Assembly: GCF_004343585.1 (NCBI RefSeq)
Contig: NZ_SLYW01000005.1
Span: 310,001 to 374,000, forward strand
Length of the DNA stretch: 64,000 bases
Direction of reading: 5' to 3'
Source of the DNA: Neorhizobium sp. JUb45
GTDB taxonomy: Bacteria > Pseudomonadota > Alphaproteobacteria > Rhizobiales > Rhizobiaceae
Shown here: positions 46,701 through 54,950 of the stretch, in pieces
Position numbering within the stretch: the first letter of the stretch is position 1
Layout of the letters: the number at the start of each line of letters is the position of its first letter
The notes under the pieces: model-generated
What the model was told of the DNA's origin: nothing
The model's database searches: none
What the model saw: only the letters and a program-made list of their open reading frames with translations
Position numbers and translations under genes: made by a program

Positions 46701-49205
46701 CAGATCACCCGAAAATTCCGGCTTGATACCAATGCGCGGGCCATCGGCGCGAACCGGCAGCGTCAGCTTGCGCTCGATGGCGCGGCCGCCGCCTTCCTGC
46801 ATTCGCAAGACGATATCGGCAGACACCAGCTGCGTGGTGGACGGAATTTCGGCGATAGCGGCATCGAAACTGGCCTTGCCGTCTTCATCGAGCGGGTCGA
46901 GCCCTTCGAGTGGCAGGCGGGTGGCTTCCGCGGCTTCTTCATCGGCGAGGCCGAAGACATAACCCTTGAAGGCCTCCGTCTCGCGCGACGGTTTCAGCAC
47001 CACTTCGCCTTCGAGATTAAGCCCGGCGGCCGGCGCACCATAGAGATAACGGCCATCGACATTGACCGGCAGCGGCTGGCCAACGGTGATGGTATCGACG
47101 TCGCTGGTCAGATCAAACTCGATGCGATCCGGCACAAAATCATCGACCAGGAATTCCTTGGAGGCAATCGCACTGCCCTTGGGGTCGGTAAACACCTGCA
47201 TGGTCCAGGTGCCGCGCATCGCGGTTTCCTGCAAGGCTAGGTCAAGCGTGTAACCGCCAAGTTGACCGTTTTCGACCTGCCGACGATCTTCGACGCCATC
47301 CGGGCGCAGGAAGACAAACGTGAGCGGCAGGTTTTCGATGGCGTTGGAATCGACATCACGCGCCAGCGCCGAGGCATGCACGGTTTCGCCGACGCGATAA
47401 ATGCCGCGTTCGGTGAATGCAAAGATGTCTATCGCGCCCGGTGCGGCACGGCCGGTAACACCGCGATCGGAGAGATCGAAACCGGCGCGCGTCATATCGA
47501 GGAAAACGTAATCCGTGTCGCCGTTCTTGGCCGTCAGAACGGCCGGCACCATGGCGGCGGTGCCGCGCATCAGGCCGGCGGTGAAATTGGCGCGACCATC
47601 GGCATCGGTCTTTAACGTGCCGAGAATTTCGTTGTTCTTGGCCAGCAGCTGCAACTCGACATCGGCGACCGGCTTGGCCGTGGAAAGCGAGCGGATGAAA
47701 ACGTTGAGGCCATCGGTGCCGGCATAGGTGGAGATGCCGAGATCGGAGACGACGAACCATTGCATCGCCTTGTTTTCCCAGCTGTCCTCATCGGCAGTCG
47801 GCAGGCTGGCGGTCATCACGTAGACGCCGGGCTTGCGCTGCGGAAGCGCTTCATCGACCGGGAAACTGGTGACGACGTCCTTGTTCATCTCCTGACCGAT
47901 CTCGAGCGAGCCCTGCCAGACCAGTTCGCCGCTCTCTTCCTGAATGCGGTTGGCGCTGTAGCCATCCATCTGGGTGAGGAATTGCGACGAGGTCAGAAGC
48001 GGCGCGATACCGCGCTCGCCGATCCGGTAGAGTTTCAGCGCGGCGCTCGGTGTGTTGACGGAGACGAGCGGAATGCCGCGACGGGCTGTGGATGGCAGCA
48101 CAAAACTGTCGCCGGTGAACCGCAGCGACGGCGAGCGATCCTTGACGTAGATGTCGATATCGACGGCGGCAGCGAGGTTTTCATCGACGGAGGACGTCAG
48201 GCCACGGCGGAGCGTCAGCTTGTACCGCTGGCCATGGGTCAGGCCTTCGACGCAGATCTGGTTGTCCTTGGCTTCCAGCGCTTTTGGCGCGGCACCATCC
48301 AAAGTGACGAAAGGCGCGTAATCGACGCCGGCCTTGACCAGAGGTTCGGAGAATTGAATGCAGGCACGCGCTTCGGCACCATCGGCATCGACGGTGTTGC
48401 CGACGACGCGGAAACCAAAGCGCTGCACGAGATCCTGATAAACGGCCTGCACCGTCTTGGCATTCACCAACGCAAGGCTTTCCTTGAGCGCATTGATGGC
48501 CGCACGATTGTTGGACTGCCGCGCCAGCCCACCGCCGAGAAGGGCAAGCGCTTCGGCACGACTCTGGGTCGAGCGGCTCAACTGATAACCGTTGATGCCG
48601 GCCATGACAGCCTGGCGGGCAAATTCGCCGTTGTTTTCGACGCTGCCGGCAGCACGCGCCATTTCGATCCACAGCGCGCCATCTTCCGGGTTGATGGCGA
48701 GTGCGGCCTGATAGGCGGGAAGCGCCGCGCCTATATCATTGCCGACGACTTCCAGCTGCGCCAGAGCCTTCAGGCTTTCCAGCCCCTGTCCCTGCAAGGT
48801 CGGCGTGGGTGCGAGGCCATCCTTGAATTCGCGCGCCTGCTGAATCAGTTCTTCGGAGAGAAAACCGAGACGCGGAGCGGCACCGATGTCCGGTTCCGAT
48901 GCCACATCTACCACCTTGCCGGCGATCGCGCCGGGGGCAGCGTTCAGCTGGTTGAAGTCCGATTTCAGAAAGCACCACTTTGCCTTGGTATTATAGGTGA
49001 AGGCACGGCAGGAGCGATCGTCGACGCAGGCCGTCTGGCACTGGTTGACGTCGATGTTCTTCACGGTGCGAAGGTCGAACCCGGTGTAGTCGCTGTTTTC
49101 GCTGGTGATGACCTGTCGTCGCGTTTCCTGCGCCGACAGTGGCGCGGCCAAAGCCAGCGCGCCGAGGACAAAAGCCGAGATGCGGAAAAAGGCGCGCTTA
49201 GACAT
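43755..49205 (-). CDS. Alpha-2-macroglobulin family protein with N-terminal PAN domain
   Basis: This 1816-residue periplasmic protein has a cleavable signal peptide (MSKRAFFRISAFVLGALALA, cleaved after the Ala of LSAQ-type site) and no lipobox Cys. A PAN/apple-like module with four to five cysteines lies at about residues 30-85 (QCQTAC, WCFLKSD). Then come the macroglobulin (MG) domains, a bait-like region and the alpha-2-macroglobulin domain. The thioester motif CAEQ near residue 1365 (PYGCAEQTTSRALPLLYL) is intact, predicting covalent trapping of proteases. Bacterial members are thought to protect the cell envelope with PBP1C, which is encoded immediately downstream with a 1-nt overlap. The start is ATG 49205. 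Confidence 0.93.
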   Translation of the reverse strand: MSKRAFFRISAFVLGALALAAPLSAQETRRQVITSENSDYTGFDLRTVKNIDVNQCQTACVDDRSCRAFTYNTKAKWCFLKSDFNQLNAAPGAIAGKVVDVASEPDIGAAPRLGFLSEELIQQAREFKDGLAPTPTLQGQGLESLKALAQLEVVGNDIGAALPAYQAALAINPEDGALWIEMARAAGSVENNGEFARQAVMAGINGYQLSRSTQSRAEALALLGGGLARQSNNRAAINALKESLALVNAKTVQAVYQDLVQRFGFRVVGNTVDADGAEARACIQFSEPLVKAGVDYAPFVTLDGAAPKALEAKDNQICVEGLTHGQRYKLTLRRGLTSSVDENLAAAVDIDIYVKDRSPSLRFTGDSFVLPSTARRGIPLVSVNTPSAALKLYRIGERGIAPLLTSSQFLTQMDGYSANRIQEESGELVWQGSLEIGQEMNKDVVTSFPVDEALPQRKPGVYVMTASLPTADEDSWENKAMQWFVVSDLGISTYAGTDGLNVFIRSLSTAKPVADVELQLLAKNNEILGTLKTDADGRANFTAGLMRGTAAMVPAVLTAKNGDTDYVFLDMTRAGFDLSDRGVTGRAAPGAIDIFAFTERGIYRVGETVHASALARDVDSNAIENLPLTFVFLRPDGVEDRRQVENGQLGGYTLDLALQETAMRGTWTMQVFTDPKGSAIASKEFLVDDFVPDRIEFDLTSDVDTITVGQPLPVNVDGRYLYGAPAAGLNLEGEVVLKPSRETEAFKGYVFGLADEEAAEATRLPLEGLDPLDEDGKASFDAAIAEIPSTTQLVSADIVLRMQEGGGRAIERKLTLPVRADGPRIGIKPEFSGDLPENAQGKFHILMIDETGKKVASKGALWKLVKLERNYQWYREGGSWRYEPITRTEQVATGKVDLSADGGEIAVQASWGRYRLEVETPEAGGPQSSVEFDAGWFVTASSTETPDALEIALDKPSYKVGETAKLKIASRYAGSLMVMGGAEQLISVDNVDIGENGGEVEIPVTENWGAGSYVTATLYRPGEARDNRMPMRAIGITWLKVDPELRDLAIKLTAPEKTLPRQPLEVAVNVAGAGVGEEAYVTVAAVDVGILNLTRYEPPAPDDFYFGQRRLGLEIRDLYGRLIDGSLGAMGRIRTGGDGGSMALQASPPKEKLVAFFSGPVKLDADGNAKVSFDIPQFNGTARVMAVAWSKTGVGHGVTDVIIRDPVVVTASLPRFLAPRDEANLRLDIANTDAPAGNYRLSVNGNDAISVAAPEQTLQLQPGAKKDVALRISGVEPGDGQINIRLTNDSGMALEQALYLPVRPATLPITSRRVISLAPGSSLTVNGDLFADSILPGASIALNVSRSAEFDIPSLLTSLDRYPYGCAEQTTSRALPLLYLSELAQKNGLADDAEIKKRVQDAIYRVLSYQSSSGSFGLWAPGSGDLWLDSYVTDFLSRAREQGYTVPDQALVQALENLQNGLGYDNSVRDKGNEIAYALYVLSRNRKAAISDLRYYADTMLSEFPTPLAKAHLAASLALYGDAQRSKNIFAQSLQMSQDAQVRKVSLARSDYGSSLRDGAAVLALAAESRPVPAIVPDLAKVVASEWRNKKYTSTQEQAWMLLAARALQQGDEGISLQVNGAAHKGAYMSRIEGAALADHPVTLANRSPDPLSAVLTTVAAPVVPLPAGGDGFQISRAYYTLEGEEISVTEAEQNQRYVVVLTVTESNDWASRIVITDLLPAGFEIDNPSLVDSAQLTNFEWIGDTQAAHTEFRNDRFVAAFDRSGGDNREISLAYVVRAVTPGVYDHPAAYVEDMYRPQFSARTATGRMEVKAAQ

Positions 49206-49405
49206 GAAAGTCCTCCCCAACGCGGTGCCGTGAGCCGGTGTGTTATCTTCTAATTTGACGAGTGCTTGTCAATCTTCAGCGCAGGTATGCGCCAGCTATG
49301 TTGCAAGCTCAAGATGGGAAATTTACCGGCGATGGCTGGCGGTGGACATCGATCCGGCTGAGGCGCAGAATTGCGATCCATCAAACCAGACGGGGGTATG
49401 TGCGG

Positions 49406-50071
49406 ATGGCAGATGATATGCCCGAGCCTGCGGCAAGCAAGCTGACGATCACCAAGCGCAAATGGGCGGTGGAAGGAAAGTTTCTCACCGGCCGTCCAAC
49501 CCGCCCCGACACGGAACGCCTGCCGCCCGGACAACATCTCGTCAAGAACTGGCCGGTTCTGGATCTCGGCCAGCAGCCGGAGATTTCACGCGAGCGCTGG
49601 CGGCTGGATATACGCGGTCTGGTGATCCATCCGATGACCCTGGACTGGACGGCACTGCAGGATTTACCGCAAAGCGACAGCGTTTCCGATATTCACTGCG
49701 TCACCACATGGTCGCGTTACGACAACAACTGGAAGGGCGTGGAAATCCGCGACCTGATGGATCTCGTTCATCCCAAGGACGAAGCAAGCGCTGTGATCCT
49801 GACCAGTTACGATGGCTATACGACCAACCTGCCGCTGGCCGATTTTGCCTCAGAAGACGCCATGCTGGTGACCGACTGGGAAGGCCAACCTCTCTCGGAA
49901 GAACACGGCGGACCGGTGCGGCTCGTCGTGCCGCATCTCTACTTCTGGAAAAGCGCCAAATGGCTGAACCGCATCGAATTCATACGCGAGGACAGGCCTG
50001 GCTTCTGGGAGAAGAACGGTTATCACATGCGCGGCGATCCATGGGCCGAGGAACGGTATTCGGACGATTGA
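49406..50071 (+). CDS. Sulfite oxidase-like molybdopterin oxidoreductase (YuiH-like)
   Basis: This 221-residue protein has only the oxidoreductase molybdopterin-binding domain (SUOX fold): LPPGQHLVKNWPVLDLG, LDIRGLVIHPMTLDWTAL and DIHCVTTWSRYDNNWKGVEIRDLMDL, in which the Cys would bind molybdenum. GYTTNLPLADF and HGGPVRLVVPHLYFWKSAKW follow. No signal peptide is seen, so a cytoplasmic location is likely. The substrate is unknown. The ATG at 49406 (MADDMPEPAASK) follows a GGGGGT box; the open frame upstream is not family-like. It converges on the MTHFR-like gene with 9 bp between. Confidence 0.85.
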   Translation: MADDMPEPAASKLTITKRKWAVEGKFLTGRPTRPDTERLPPGQHLVKNWPVLDLGQQPEISRERWRLDIRGLVIHPMTLDWTALQDLPQSDSVSDIHCVTTWSRYDNNWKGVEIRDLMDLVHPKDEASAVILTSYDGYTTNLPLADFASEDAMLVTDWEGQPLSEEHGGPVRLVVPHLYFWKSAKWLNRIEFIREDRPGFWEKNGYHMRGDPWAEERYSDD

Positions 50072-50080
50072 TCGCTTCGA

Positions 50081-50995
50081 TCAGATCGCTGCCGCCAAAC
50101 CGTTTTTCGCCCGCGCATTGGCCCAATCGGCACTGGCCTTAATCCCGCCGAGCGGAAAAACGTGACACTGCTCGATCAAGCTTCGCGGGTTCGTTGCGCA
50201 GTAGGCCTCGATCTCATTAACCAGATCGGTCGGTTCGAAAGGCACCAGCAGCTTGCGGAAATCCAGAGCACGCTTCTGCAGAATGGCAAGCGACGGACCG
50301 ACGCCACAGGAGATCGCGAACTTGATCAGCGTCTGCAGCTTGGTCGGCCCGGCAATGCCGAGATGGATCGGCAGGTCGATGCCATCGGAAAAGATGCGTT
50401 CCGCCCAGGTGATGACCGGTTTGGCATCGAAGGCGAACTGCGTGACGATTGCCATCTTTGCATCGGTGCGCTGGGCATAATCATTCTTCGAACGAAGGGC
50501 GGCATCGACAATGATCGTGCCACCGGCGCGATCGATATCGCGATTGCCTTCCGGATGACCGGCAACGTGAAGGCGTTTGAAACCATACCGGTCGAACAAG
50601 CCGGTTTCGAGCATCGCCATGACGCTGTCGATTTCACCAACGGGGCGGACATGCCCGCCACCCAGCAACAGCGCCTGTTCGACACCGGCTTCCTCGCGGT
50701 AACGTTTGATCCACGTATCGAGCGTCGAAATATCCGGGATGCCGCGGGCCGGGATATGCGGCATCGGGGCCAAACCTTCTACGGTCAGCCGGCGCGCGGT
50801 TGCCACCATGTCATCGATCGGCGTGCCTTCGATATGGGCGATGTAAACACGCGTGCCTGCCGGCAGAATTTTTCGAAAATCCTCGATCTTGGCGGCAGTG
50901 CGCGGCGTGACCTCGATGGAGAAATGCGAAAGCAGGTTGATCGCGCCAGCCGGCATCCCGATTGCCGTTTCCTGTTCCGTCACTGCAAAGGCCAT
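50081..50995 (-). CDS. Methylenetetrahydrofolate reductase-like protein
   Basis: This 304-residue protein matches the MTHFR TIM-barrel family. Visible are SHFSIEVTPRTAAKIEDFRKILPAGTR, a GLAPMPHIPARGI segment, EQALLLGGGHVRPVGEIDSVMAML, HVAGHPEGNRDID, IVTQFAFDAKPVITWAERI and PIHLGIAGPTKLQTLIKFA. It would reduce 5,10-methylene-THF to 5-methyl-THF with FAD. It diverges from the classical MetF, so a paralogue in one-carbon or methylamine-type metabolism is possible. The ABC importer genes lie 139 bp upstream on the same strand, which may link the two. Confidence 0.8.
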   Translation of the reverse strand: MAFAVTEQETAIGMPAGAINLLSHFSIEVTPRTAAKIEDFRKILPAGTRVYIAHIEGTPIDDMVATARRLTVEGLAPMPHIPARGIPDISTLDTWIKRYREEAGVEQALLLGGGHVRPVGEIDSVMAMLETGLFDRYGFKRLHVAGHPEGNRDIDRAGGTIIVDAALRSKNDYAQRTDAKMAIVTQFAFDAKPVITWAERIFSDGIDLPIHLGIAGPTKLQTLIKFAISCGVGPSLAILQKRALDFRKLLVPFEPTDLVNEIEAYCATNPRSLIEQCHVFPLGGIKASADWANARAKNGLAAAI

Positions 50996-51134
50996 GAAGT
51001 TTTCCGTATCCGATATTCGTGTACCGCGTGAATATCAGGATAAGACGGCAATGTCGTTTGCACATGCCGCACGGCCGACATGCACGGACGCATTTGCGCC
51101 CATGCCGGAACCTTTGCAGGTCAAAGGCCGGAAA

Positions 51135-51905
51135 TCAGACGGCGAGATAATTGTGCCGCAACTCGGCATTGTCGAGAACATCGGCAGCGGCACCACTATA
51201 AACCACCGTGCCCGTGTCCATGATCACGGCCCGATCGGAGAAACGCAGAGCCGCCACCGCATTCTGTTCGACGATGATGGTGGTGATGCCGAGATCGCGG
51301 ATCTGCCGGACGATCTTTTCGATCTCCTGCACGATGACCGGCGCCAATCCTTCATAAGGCTCGTCGAGGAACAGGATTTTCAGATCTCGCGCCAAGGCTC
51401 GGGCAACGGCCAGCATCTGCTGTTCGCCACCCGACATGGTGGTGGCTTCCTGCGTACGGCGTTCGGCAAGGCGGGGAAAATGATCATAAATCTTTTCGAC
51501 CGACCAGCCCTTTTGCCCGGACACCTGCGCCAGAAGCAGGTTCTCTTCCACCGTCAGCCCGCCGATGATACGGCGATCCTCCGGCACCAGCTGTACACCG
51601 GCCTGCGCTGCCTGATAGGATTTCATCCTGTGCAGCGGCTGGCCATCCAGCCAGATCTCACCACTTTTCAAAACCGGACTGTCGGCGCGCGCCAGAGTGC
51701 GCAGCGTCGATGTCTTGCCGGCACCGTTGCGGCCGAGCAGCGACAGGACCTCGCCCTTGGCGATGGAAAAGGAGACGCCCTGGACAATGTAGGATTCGCC
51801 ATACCAGGCGTGGATATCCTCGACGCTGAAGAAGGGTCTCTCCTCAACAGGCTCCATGCTCTGGGCTCCTTTCGTCAGGTCTGTTTGGCGGGTCATGGCG
51901 TTCAT
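51135..51905 (-). CDS. Branched-chain amino acid/amide ABC transporter ATP-binding protein, LivF-like
   Basis: This 256-residue ATPase of the HAAT family has Walker A LLGRNGAGKTSTL, Q-loop VPEDRRII, signature MSGGEQQMLAVARAL, Walker B LFLDEPYEGLAP and the IIVEQN H-loop variant typical of LivF. It energises uptake of hydrophobic amino acids, amides or urea with the other four genes. A basic/acidic 25-residue N-terminal extension precedes the domain. Its ATG overlaps the stop of the LivG-like gene by 4 nt. Confidence 0.93.
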   Translation of the reverse strand: MNAMTRQTDLTKGAQSMEPVEERPFFSVEDIHAWYGESYIVQGVSFSIAKGEVLSLLGRNGAGKTSTLRTLARADSPVLKSGEIWLDGQPLHRMKSYQAAQAGVQLVPEDRRIIGGLTVEENLLLAQVSGQKGWSVEKIYDHFPRLAERRTQEATTMSGGEQQMLAVARALARDLKILFLDEPYEGLAPVIVQEIEKIVRQIRDLGITTIIVEQNAVAALRFSDRAVIMDTGTVVYSGAAADVLDNAELRHNYLAV

Positions 51906-52669
51906 GCGTGTGCTTCTCCGAGATAGGCTTCCTTGACCTTGGGGTTGCCCCGCACCTCGTCCGGCAGTCCATCGGCGATGATGCGCCCCTGCGCCAGCAC
52001 GCTGACGCGGTCAGCAAGCGAGAACACCACATGCATGTCGTGCTCGATGATCACCTTGGTCATGCCGCGCGCCTTGATGCGTTTGAGAAGCTCGATCGTC
52101 ATGTTGGTATCGTGGCGCGACATGCCGGCGGTCGGTTCATCCAGCAGCAGCAGCTTTGGTTTCTGGATCAGGCACATGGCAAGCTCCAGACGGCGCTTGT
52201 CGCCGCGCGACAGCGAACCGGCCAGCTGATGGCGTCGCTCCAGCAGGCCGACATCGCCCAGATGAAACTCGGCAGAATCGCGGATTTCGCTTTCGCTCTC
52301 CACCGATTGCAGCGCGTGAAAACGATAGGCGCCGTCCCGCTTGGCAAAGGCCGGGATCATGACGTTGTCGAGCAAGGTCAGATCCGGAAAGATTTCCGGT
52401 GTCTGGAACACCCGGCTGACGCCGAGCTGGTTGATTTCATGCGGTTTTTGCTGGTCGAGCGTGGTTCCGGCAAACACGACATGGCCCTGATCCGGCCGGA
52501 TGCGGCCGATACAGACATTGAGCAGCGTCGATTTTCCTGCACCGTTGGGGCCAATAATGGCGTGGACGGTGCCTTCGGCAACGCTGAGATCCACATCCGT
52601 TAGCGCCTTCAACCCGCCGAAACGCTTGCTGACATCGGCGACGTGGAGAACGATATTCCTGTCTGACAT
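51902..52669 (-). CDS. Branched-chain amino acid/amide ABC transporter ATP-binding protein, LivG-like
   Basis: This 255-residue ATPase shows DVSKRFGGLKALTDVDLSV, Walker A IGPNGAGKSTLLN, the LivG-type GVSRVFQTPEIFPDLTLLDNVM, a signature of unusual form (SLSRGDKRRLELAM instead of LSYGQQR), Walker B LLLLDEPTAGMS and the IIEHDMHVV H-loop. It pairs with the LivF-like subunit. The permease LivM-like gene ends 5 bp upstream of its start. Confidence 0.93.
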   Translation of the reverse strand: MSDRNIVLHVADVSKRFGGLKALTDVDLSVAEGTVHAIIGPNGAGKSTLLNVCIGRIRPDQGHVVFAGTTLDQQKPHEINQLGVSRVFQTPEIFPDLTLLDNVMIPAFAKRDGAYRFHALQSVESESEIRDSAEFHLGDVGLLERRHQLAGSLSRGDKRRLELAMCLIQKPKLLLLDEPTAGMSRHDTNMTIELLKRIKARGMTKVIIEHDMHVVFSLADRVSVLAQGRIIADGLPDEVRGNPKVKEAYLGEAHA

Positions 52670-52674
52670 GGTCG

Positions 52675-53826
52675 TTACTCCGCTGGTTGCGCATGAGCGG
52701 CAACGGCCGGTTTTCCACCACCGCCGCCACGCTTGAAGAGGCCTGAGATCCGTCGGAAACCTTCCATGATGCCGCCGGGCAGAAAGATCACGATCAGCAC
52801 GAAGATGACGCCAAGCGTCAGGTGCCAGCCCTCGCCGACGAACAGCGACAGTCCGCTGACCAGCGGGTTCTCGATACTGTCAGGCAGAAAATCGAAGATG
52901 CGATGCAAGGTCTGCTCGTTGAAGGCGGAAAAAATGTTCTCGAAATATTTGATGACGGCCGCACCGAGGATCGGCCCGACCAGCGTTCCGGCACCACCCA
53001 GAATGGTCATCAGCACCACTTCCCCCGAGGCTGTCCATTGCATCCGCTCGGCGCCGGCCAAGGGGTCGGTGACCGCCATCAGAGAACCGGCAAGCCCGGC
53101 ATAAACGCCCGAGATGACGAAGGCGGCGAGCAGATACGGCCGGTTGTTGAATCCGGTGTAACGCATGCGGTTCTGGTTGGATTTCAGTGCCCGCAGCATC
53201 AGGCCGAAGGGCGAGCGAAAGATTTTTATCGCGAAGAAGAAACAGAGGATCAGCACGATGGCGCAGAAATAGAAGCCCGCGTAACCGCCGCCGCTGAGGC
53301 CGATACCGAACAGTTCGACACGCGGCAGACCGCCGGTGGCCGCACCGGCCATACGATCGAGCACGCGGGGATCGCCCAGTGTCAGCTGCAGGCCGGTCTC
53401 ACCATTGGTCAGCGGCGTCAGCACCGAATAGGCAAGGTTATAAAACATCTGCGCGAAGGCGAGCGTGAGGATGGAGAAATAGATGCCGGAACGGCGCAGC
53501 GCCACATAACCGATGACCATGGCCACCAGACCGGCAACGACCATCGAAAACAGGATAGCCGGCAAAGCATTCATGGTGAGGAGCTTGAACATCCACACCG
53601 CCGCATAGGAGCCGATGCCGATAAAGGCGGCGTGGCCGAAGGACAGATAACCGGTCAGGCCGAACAGGATGTTGAAGCCAAGCGCAAAAATGCCAAAGAT
53701 GCAGAATTTCTGCATCAGCGCCGGATAGGCGGCACCGAGCGGTTGCAACGAAATCGGCAGGGTCAGGACGACAAGAGCAAAACCGAGGAACAGCAGCCAG
53801 TCCTGTTTCGAGAGATTGAAAGCCAT
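52675..53826 (-). CDS. Branched-chain amino acid/amide ABC transporter permease, LivM-like
   Basis: This 383-residue inner-membrane permease has 8-10 hydrophobic helices, the LivM landmarks [26 protein letters not shown] and [20 protein letters not shown] (the ATPase-contact loop), and [22 protein letters not shown]. The C-terminus is a Gly-rich, basic cytoplasmic tail. GGAGGAG precedes the ATG at 53826; an upstream ATG 27 bp away is poorer. Confidence 0.93.
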   Translation of the reverse strand: MAFNLSKQDWLLFLGFALVVLTLPISLQPLGAAYPALMQKFCIFGIFALGFNILFGLTGYLSFGHAAFIGIGSYAAVWMFKLLTMNALPAILFSMVVAGLVAMVIGYVALRRSGIYFSILTLAFAQMFYNLAYSVLTPLTNGETGLQLTLGDPRVLDRMAGAATGGLPRVELFGIGLSGGGYAGFYFCAIVLILCFFFAIKIFRSPFGLMLRALKSNQNRMRYTGFNNRPYLLAAFVISGVYAGLAGSLMAVTDPLAGAERMQWTASGEVVLMTILGGAGTLVGPILGAAVIKYFENIFSAFNEQTLHRIFDFLPDSIENPLVSGLSLFVGEGWHLTLGVIFVLIVIFLPGGIMEGFRRISGLFKRGGGGGKPAVAAHAQPAE

Positions 53827-53830
53827 CGGT

Positions 53831-54856
53831 TCACTCCTCCATAACGCCGGCACGACCCATCAGACCACGCGGCAGGGTGAGCAGCACGACGACTGCCACA
53901 AGATATATGATGATCTGGTCGATGCCGGGAATGATCGCCTTCACCTCGTTCATCGAGGCAAAGGATTGCAGGATGCCGAGCAGAAAGCCGGCCAGCACCG
54001 CGCCACCGAGCGACCCCATCCCGCCGACCACGACCACCACGAAGGAGAGGACCAGGAATTCCATGCCGATATGATAATCCGGCGGCAGGATCGGCGTGTA
54101 CATGACGCCGGCCACACCGGCGACCACCGAGGCGAGGCCGAAAACGACGGTAAAGCGTCGCTCGATATTGATGCCGAGCAGGCCGACCGTTTCGCGATCA
54201 CGCATGCCGGCACGCACCACCATGCCGTAGGTGGTGAAGCGCAGGAAAGCGAAGACGGCGCCGATGATGGACAGCGAGAAGAACAGATAGATCAGCCGCC
54301 ACCAGGGATAGGGCAGACCATTGCCAAGGCCGATCAACTCGCCCACGGCGGCGGTGCCGCGAAATGCCGCCGGCGCCGGTTGCGGGATCGGGTTGGCGCC
54401 AAAATAGTGCTTGATGATTTCCTGAATGACGATTGCCAGACCGAAAGTGACAAGGATCTGTTCGGAATGCGGGCGCTTGTAGAAATGGCGGATGATGCCG
54501 CGCTCCATGGCGATGCCGAACAGAAGCATGACCGGTATGGCAAGCAGGATGGCGGCCGGCACGGAATAATCGACCAGAAATTTTCCACTCTCGCCGAGCC
54601 ACGCTTCCACATAGGGCTGACGCACTTCCATGGGCGAACCCCAAGGGGTGGTCTGGCTCGGATCGATCGTCACCGACTGCAACGTCAGAAGCTTGTTGAA
54701 GCCGACAGCACAGAAGGCGCCCATCATGAACAGCGCGCCATGGGCGAAATTGACGACGCCGAGCGTTCCGAAAACAAGGGTTAGACCAAGCGCGATCAGG
54801 GCGTAGGCGCCGCCCTTGTCGAGCCCGTTGAGGATTTGCAGCAGTATCGCGTCCAT
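53831..54856 (-). CDS. Branched-chain amino acid/amide ABC transporter permease, LivH-like
   Basis: This 341-residue permease starts [41 protein letters not shown], typical of LivH, with about eight helices, a periplasmic loop at residues 60-90, [21 protein letters not shown] as the ATPase-contact loop and [21 protein letters not shown] near the end. It is 4 bp upstream of the LivM-like gene and probably coupled to it. Confidence 0.93.
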   Translation of the reverse strand: MDAILLQILNGLDKGGAYALIALGLTLVFGTLGVVNFAHGALFMMGAFCAVGFNKLLTLQSVTIDPSQTTPWGSPMEVRQPYVEAWLGESGKFLVDYSVPAAILLAIPVMLLFGIAMERGIIRHFYKRPHSEQILVTFGLAIVIQEIIKHYFGANPIPQPAPAAFRGTAAVGELIGLGNGLPYPWWRLIYLFFSLSIIGAVFAFLRFTTYGMVVRAGMRDRETVGLLGINIERRFTVVFGLASVVAGVAGVMYTPILPPDYHIGMEFLVLSFVVVVVGGMGSLGGAVLAGFLLGILQSFASMNEVKAIIPGIDQIIIYLVAVVVLLTLPRGLMGRAGVMEE

Positions 54857-54950
54857 GAGACCGCCATAAAATGAGGATTGCGACAGGCCCGCCGGACGCT
54901 TTCGCGCCCGACGGTCGATATCCGGCCATCAGGCCCGGATCAGACGATGA

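Noticed and set aside
43758..49253. Long plus-strand frames (546, 360, 497 codons) opposite the alpha-2-macroglobulin gene
   Set aside because: The minus-strand gene carries signal peptide, MG domains and a thioester motif. The opposite frames are GC-driven shadows.
50996..51134. Possible terminator or small gene between the ABC importer and the MTHFR-like gene
   Set aside because: No hairpin with a T run and no short frame with a convincing ribosome binding site was seen.
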